A DNA stretch of 64,000 nt from JAWSVE01 sp050789445 (GTDB lineage Bacteria; Pseudomonadota; Gammaproteobacteria; Pseudomonadales; Cellvibrionaceae): contig JAILXR010000001.1 in NCBI GenBank assembly GCA_050789445.1, forward strand, positions 3,100,001 through 3,164,000, given 5' to 3'. The notes under the pieces were generated by a model that made no database searches, was not told where the DNA came from, and worked only from the letters and a program-made list of their open reading frames with translations. Numbering within the stretch: the stretch's first letter is position 1; each line of letters begins with the position of its first letter. Positions 59,799 through 64,000 of this stretch are shown here, piece by piece. The position numbers and the translations under genes are program-made.

Positions 59799-60414
59799 TT
59801 TTTTCATCTTTCATTTTCTTTTTGATACGACTTAAACTTTCTGGCGTAATACGAAGATAGGAGGCGAGGTGGTAGGCGGGTAATGCTTCAATGAGTTCTA
59901 AGGATAATTCCCCTTCACCCGATAGCTGTTTTGGGATGTCTTTTTTGAGAAGATGAATTAACCGCATATATATAGTGGTGTAATTTTGATCTAAGCTTGT
60001 ATTAATTATCTCGACAATTTCAGGATATTTTTCAATAAGACTAAAAAAAGTATTCCCATCGCAACGTGCAACGATAGACGTTTTGATTGTGCTGATGGAA
60101 TACACAGCTGGCTCGCCGGTTTTTAAAGAAGGAGTTGCGCCAAAACCTTCTCCGCCTGTTCTAAAGAGGATATTTATATCTTCTTCATTCTCTCCAGCGA
60201 TGTGTTCCCGTAATAATCCGGTCAATGAAATATATAGATATTGCGCAGGAAATCCTTCTTGTTGAAGGCTTTCATTTTTAGTGAATTCGATAATTTCAGA
60301 ATTTTCAAGTATCGCTTCAATCGCATCTGAACTGAGTGCCGATTTTTGAGCCAGAGCTTCTGCAAGACGTCTTCTATATAGTGAGTATTGTTGCGAATCT
60401 TTAATGATTTTCAC
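59791..60414 (-). CDS. Crp/Fnr-family cyclic-nucleotide-binding-type regulator
   Basis: This is a 207-residue regulator. The N-terminal cNMP-binding-like barrel (~20-130) shows EIIEFTKNESLQQEGFPAQYLYISLTGLLREH (read in pieces), GEGFGATPSL and STIKTSIVARC. The C-terminal winged helix has the recognition region YHLASYLRITPESLSRIKKK. Cysteines for an Fe-S cluster (Fnr) are absent. It lies 38 bp downstream of the exported-protein gene on the same strand and may regulate it. Confidence 0.88.
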   Translation of the reverse strand: MKIIKDSQQYSLYRRRLAEALAQKSALSSDAIEAILENSEIIEFTKNESLQQEGFPAQYLYISLTGLLREHIAGENEEDINILFRTGGEGFGATPSLKTGEPAVYSISTIKTSIVARCDGNTFFSLIEKYPEIVEIINTSLDQNYTTIYMRLIHLLKKDIPKQLSGEGELSLELIEALPAYHLASYLRITPESLSRIKKKMKDEKTI

Positions 60415-60452
60415 AAAGATACAAAGCCTTGATTACGTTAAGGCTTCGTAGT

Positions 60453-61265
60453 TTATTTTTTTCTAAGATGTCCGTAAAGTAATTCTTCGACAAATTCCAC
60501 GCATTTAAAATCCAATAGCTGCATGTTTTTATCAAGTCGGCGATACAGAGGTAAACTAATTTTCCAAGGACGAGTGTAGATAGTTGGATCGGTGATTGTC
60601 GCTTCGTACCAAATTGTATTGGGCCCCATTGCTGTATAGCGTTCCTCAACCTCTGTCATATCAGTGTGAAAGTTTCCTGCGCTGTCTAGCCAGCTTTCTG
60701 GCATTTGTGCTGTTACGTTAATAATAAGCGTATCGCCTTCCCAGTATCCTAAATTATGTCCCATCCAGCTTTCAACGGGAGCTTCATAATCTGGTTGGTT
60801 CATGTGAACAATACGATCTGCGCCTGCAAATTCATAGGTGATCAACAAGTTATTTTTTGATTGAACGATTTGAAAAGGATGAGGCAGGTATGTTGCGCGA
60901 GGAACACCAGGCAAATAACATTTCACAACGGGATCGAGTTTTAACCAATCCGTTTTATTTTTATTTCTTAGCTCGAGAGCTTCTTTGGTGTAAGGAATTT
61001 TGCCTCCTTCAACAATGCCAAGTCCGCCAGGAATTGCGCCAATTGCCCCAAGCTTTATCGATGGGCCTGCTTGAGCCATGTGGGGTTCAATATTCCAGTG
61101 AGCAGACCCCATGGTTTGCCAAATACCGTTCAGGTCAGGTTTTCCATCGGCGGTACGTTGTATTTTTTGTGCTGATGCAAATTGCGCTGAAAAAATACAG
61201 TAACTTATGAAGGTAAGTAGTATTAATAATTTTGAATATGCTTTGAAAGAAAATATATTTCGCAT
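60453..61265 (-). CDS. Exported protein of unknown function (paralogue of 61329-62426)
   Basis: This is a 270-residue exported protein (signal peptide ends near ASA, ~residue 32). The mature part starts KIQRTADGKPDLNGIWQTMG, and it later has GYWEGDTLIINVTAQMPESWLD and a closing YTRPWKISLPLYRR. It shares the WEGxTLxxxT and D-P-x-x-Y-T-x-P pattern with the next gene upstream, so the two are related. Proteins of this type are common in marine gammaproteobacteria and acidobacteria; their function is unknown to me. Confidence 0.82.
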   Translation of the reverse strand: MRNIFSFKAYSKLLILLTFISYCIFSAQFASAQKIQRTADGKPDLNGIWQTMGSAHWNIEPHMAQAGPSIKLGAIGAIPGGLGIVEGGKIPYTKEALELRNKNKTDWLKLDPVVKCYLPGVPRATYLPHPFQIVQSKNNLLITYEFAGADRIVHMNQPDYEAPVESWMGHNLGYWEGDTLIINVTAQMPESWLDSAGNFHTDMTEVEERYTAMGPNTIWYEATITDPTIYTRPWKISLPLYRRLDKNMQLLDFKCVEFVEELLYGHLRKK

Positions 61266-61328
61266 TGCTAATCCTTATCTTTATTCTAGTGTCGCTCATC
61301 AGTCAGAATATTAATGAATAGATGTTTT

Positions 61329-62426
61329 TTATTTGGCATTATTTTTTGCGGCGGCTTCTGATTTTCTTTCACCGGCTAGAATATTAAACATGCCGTAGTT
61401 TCCTTCGTGACATGCGTATTCAAAAATTTGTCCGTCGACTGCGACCATAGGTACGAGCACAGTAATCGGTTGGGTATAGCTTTTCGGATCATCTATCGTA
61501 AATTCATATTCAACACTATCATCTGCAACGCGAGTAAATTTTTCAGTTAGCTTTAAATTAGAACCAATTCCAGCGCCGCGAAAACTTTGAGTCTTCGGCG
61601 TAAAATTTTTAGTTTCTACGACAAGTGTATTACCTTCCCAGTGTCCTCGTGAATCGCCACTCCACTGTTTTAGTTCTTCTGGTAAGTGTGGTCTGCCGTC
61701 AATAGGTACTATGCGAGCGTCGTGAATCATTTCTGTCAGGATAACGACATGATCTTTTGTTTGAGAAATGTGAACATTATTGTTGTACATGCTGGGCATG
61801 AAGGGCGGGCCAGAATTAAAACCCATTAAGCAGCGTTCAGATAACCCTCGATCTTCGGGGCCGTCTTTTGCAATCCCTCCCACACGAAATCGTACAGGTC
61901 TTTCTCCGGGGGAGTCGGGGCCAAGGCCACCAAAGCTAACAACCGCACCTTTTGCGCGAGGTGGCATACGGCCATTCTTGGGGTCAATAATTAATGAAGT
62001 TCTAAAGTTGTCACCTTGCGCTAAGCTTTCAACCCAAAATTGGTTGTATCCACCAACGCCGCCACCAGTACTGTTATCAGCCGCAGCACTTTGAGCTAGC
62101 CGTCTTGCTTCGATCGCTTCAAGATCAGTTTTTGTCAAAAATTCTTTGTCGCCATATTCTAATGGTCTTTCTAATGGCGTGTTTGAGCTAAAGTTCCAGA
62201 CGCCGCGGAGATCAGGGTGACCGAATTCAGTTTTTGGTACTTTGTAGCGTTTCTTTTTTTCGGCTGCATCTGCAGAAGACGAGATGAATAAGGACGCAGT
62301 CAATAAAAGGCCTAGAGACAAGAGAAAAGATAGAATCGCTTTGGATTGTTTATGTTGTTTTGAATGTGCCGTATTCGATGGAGCTGATATAAGGGTGTTA
62401 TAGGTATACGTCATGGGGGTCTCCAA
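61329..62426 (-). CDS. Exported protein of unknown function
   Basis: This is a 365-residue exported protein with a long basic N-region and signal peptide (cleavage near ADA, ~54). The mature protein has KTEFGHPDLRGVWNFSSNTPLERP, SERCLMGFNSGPPFMP, GHWEGNTLVVETKNFTPKTQ and DDPKSYTQPITVLVPM. It belongs to the same family as 60453-61265 but has ~95 more residues in the middle. The ATG is preceded by GGAG. The two genes and the Crp-like regulator are probably one operon, with 63- and 38-bp gaps. Confidence 0.83.
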   Translation of the reverse strand: METPMTYTYNTLISAPSNTAHSKQHKQSKAILSFLLSLGLLLTASLFISSSADAAEKKKRYKVPKTEFGHPDLRGVWNFSSNTPLERPLEYGDKEFLTKTDLEAIEARRLAQSAAADNSTGGGVGGYNQFWVESLAQGDNFRTSLIIDPKNGRMPPRAKGAVVSFGGLGPDSPGERPVRFRVGGIAKDGPEDRGLSERCLMGFNSGPPFMPSMYNNNVHISQTKDHVVILTEMIHDARIVPIDGRPHLPEELKQWSGDSRGHWEGNTLVVETKNFTPKTQSFRGAGIGSNLKLTEKFTRVADDSVEYEFTIDDPKSYTQPITVLVPMVAVDGQIFEYACHEGNYGMFNILAGERKSEAAAKNNAK

Positions 62427-62600
62427 TGTAGTCCTACTTATGATTATTATTAATCAGGAGAATAACAAGACTAGCTGTGAATTCAATCGAAGATACGTTT
62501 AGAAAGGTTTATCTGAGAATAGGCTCAGAGCGCTATGCATTAAGGCTATAAACACGTCTTATACTTAGACATAGCGCGGATACTTTATTGCGTGAGAATA

Positions 62601-64000
62601 TTATTTTATTTGTCGAACTCGAAAATTTCGGCCTTTGATTTTCCCTTCAGATAACACGGTTAAAGCAGATTTTACGAATTGAGTATTAATTGCAACATAG
62701 GCGCAGTTATCGAAAATTTGAATTTTACCGACATCGTTACCGGTAATCACTGTGCCAGACTTATTTTTTTTACTGGTTAATGCGCCAAGAATATCGCCGG
62801 GACGCACTTTTTGTTTTTTTCCGCCGTCAATTTGTAGCGTTACGGTGGTTGGTTTATCGGGTCTGTTTTCGAGCAAGGCTTGTGGCGGCAGTTTATCGCT
62901 TTGAGTCATTGGGTCAAACGGCGTGTTAGGGTTTTCGTTGGACGTAATATTTAATTTAATAATTTTGTGAACTTCTTTTTCACTAAATAATGAGCAAGCA
63001 ATGCCAGAGCTCCCAGCTCTACCTGTTCTACCAATACGGTGTGTATGAACTTCTGCATCACGAGCAATATGAAAATTCACAACCATATCTAAATTTTCTA
63101 TATCTAAACCTCGTGCTGCTACATCAGTCGCAACTAAAACAGAAACACTTTTATTGGAAAAGCGAACAAGCGTTTGATCGCGATCACGCTGTTCTAAATC
63201 ACCATGTAATGCGGCAGCACTAAATCCGTGACGAGATAATTCATTCGCCGTTTCTTGCGTTTCAATCTTTGTATTGCAAAAGACAATGGCCGATGTCGGT
63301 GTGTATTCAAGTAGTAAAAGTCGCAAAGCAATCATTCTTTCTGAATCGTTACTTACACGATAAAAAAATTGTTGGATGCTGCTATCTTCGTGAGTCGATT
63401 CTACTTTAACCATGATCGGATTTTTCATTACTTTAGAGGCAATGCTTTGAATCTTTTCAGGAAAGGTGGCGCTAAATAATAATGTCTGACGTTGTGACGG
63501 TGTTTTTTCTAAAATCGCATTAAGGGAAGGTTCAAATCCCATTTCTAGCATACGGTCTGCTTCATCGAGAACGAGAGTATCAACGTGATCAAGTATGAGG
63601 GTTCCGCGGTTTACGTGATCTTCTATTCTCCCTGGTGTGCCTACAACAATATGAGCGCCGTGTTCTAGAGAGCCTACTTGAGGTCCAAAAGACATGCCGC
63701 CGCAGAGTGTTAATACTTTAATGTTGTGGATTGTGCGAGCCAGTTTACGGATATCTTTAGCAACTTGGTCAGCGAGTTCACGTGTAGGGCATAAGATTAG
63801 TGTTTGAATCCGAAATTTTTTCACCTTTAATTTGTGCAGTAGCCCCAATCCAAATGCTGCTGTTTTCCCTGATCCGGTTTTTGCTTGAGCAATAACGTCC
63901 TTGCCGTCGAGTATGGCAGGAAGGCTTTCTGACTGGATCGGCGTCATCTCTGTAAAACCGAGAGATTCAAGGTTTTGTAAAAGGTCTGGATTCAAAGAGA
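62601..64000 (-). CDS. dbpA: ATP-dependent RNA helicase DbpA (5' end outside window)
   Basis: This is a DEAD-box helicase that acts in 50S assembly, bound to hairpin 92 of 23S rRNA. The frame stays open to the right edge, so about ten N-terminal residues are missing; an internal TTG (63993-63995) is not a likely start. Motifs are the Q-motif region FTEMTPIQ, AKTGSGKTAAF, PTRELADQ, VLDEADRML, SATFP and HRIGRTGRAG. The C-terminal DbpA RNA-binding domain is seen as TLQIDGGKKQKVRPGDILGAL and IQIFDNCAYVAI, ending KIKGRNFRVRQIK. Confidence 0.95.
   Translation of the reverse strand, partial: SLNPDLLQNLESLGFTEMTPIQSESLPAILDGKDVIAQAKTGSGKTAAFGLGLLHKLKVKKFRIQTLILCPTRELADQVAKDIRKLARTIHNIKVLTLCGGMSFGPQVGSLEHGAHIVVGTPGRIEDHVNRGTLILDHVDTLVLDEADRMLEMGFEPSLNAILEKTPSQRQTLLFSATFPEKIQSIASKVMKNPIMVKVESTHEDSSIQQFFYRVSNDSERMIALRLLLLEYTPTSAIVFCNTKIETQETANELSRHGFSAAALHGDLEQRDRDQTLVRFSNKSVSVLVATDVAARGLDIENLDMVVNFHIARDAEVHTHRIGRTGRAGSSGIACSLFSEKEVHKIIKLNITSNENPNTPFDPMTQSDKLPPQALLENRPDKPTTVTLQIDGGKKQKVRPGDILGALTSKKNKSGTVITGNDVGKIQIFDNCAYVAINTQFVKSALTVLSEGKIKGRNFRVRQIK

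Overview
The window looks like a piece of chromosome from a low-GC (about 40%) marine-type gammaproteobacterium. The block rnr, rlmB, rpsF, rpsR, membrane gene, rplI, dnaB has the order I recall from Pseudomonas and its relatives. DusC, YceH, MtfA, SmrA and DbpA also fit that class. I cannot name a genus. I saw no tRNA, rRNA, CRISPR array, insertion-sequence transposase or phage genes.

Layout. 1-2.5 kb (minus strand): an ABC importer of the kind linked to urea/guanidine carboxylase, led by a guanidine-I (ykkC) riboswitch. The catabolic genes presumably lie left of the window. 3-9 kb: alkaline phosphatase, a membrane protein, an exo/endonuclease-phosphatase-fold protein and a secreted endonuclease I with two PPC domains. 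9.3-21 kb: housekeeping genes (RNase R, RlmB, S6, S18, L9, DnaB, PanC, PanD, acetyl-CoA synthetase). 21-38.4 kb: mixed core genes, including a GntR-ABC exporter operon with a clear operator, SmrA, a GH114-type lipoprotein, a channel-like membrane protein, an exported aspartoacylase-like protein, DusC, YceH, MtfA and a VTT-domain/flavin-reductase fusion.

38.6-53.3 kb is the accessory centrepiece. It is an array of roughly twenty integron gene cassettes, all on the plus strand. Most are followed by an attC-type site (RYYYAAC, then an imperfect inverted repeat, then GTTRRRY). Ordinary chromosomal genes flank both ends and no integron integrase is present, so it is best described as a cluster of attC sites lacking an integrase (CALIN). 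It carries a Cass2/GyrI-like effector-binding protein, a GNAT acetyltransferase, an esterase, lipoproteins, small membrane proteins and immunity-type genes (SUKH, DUF4272, a broken DKNYY gene). It also holds a duplicated cassette with no credible protein gene, containing a perfect 23-bp hairpin, and two families of unexplained inverted-repeat elements. The array decays toward its right end: attC sites become half-sites and three genes are broken.

53.6-64 kb: a TonB-dependent receptor with a Fur-box-like site, followed by PepSY, DUF2271 and DUF4198 genes (probable metal uptake). Then come a methyltransferase, a hemolysin-III-family protein, a Crp-like regulator beside two related exported proteins of unknown function, and DbpA cut by the right edge.

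Most family names come from recognising motifs in the translations. No database search was run.
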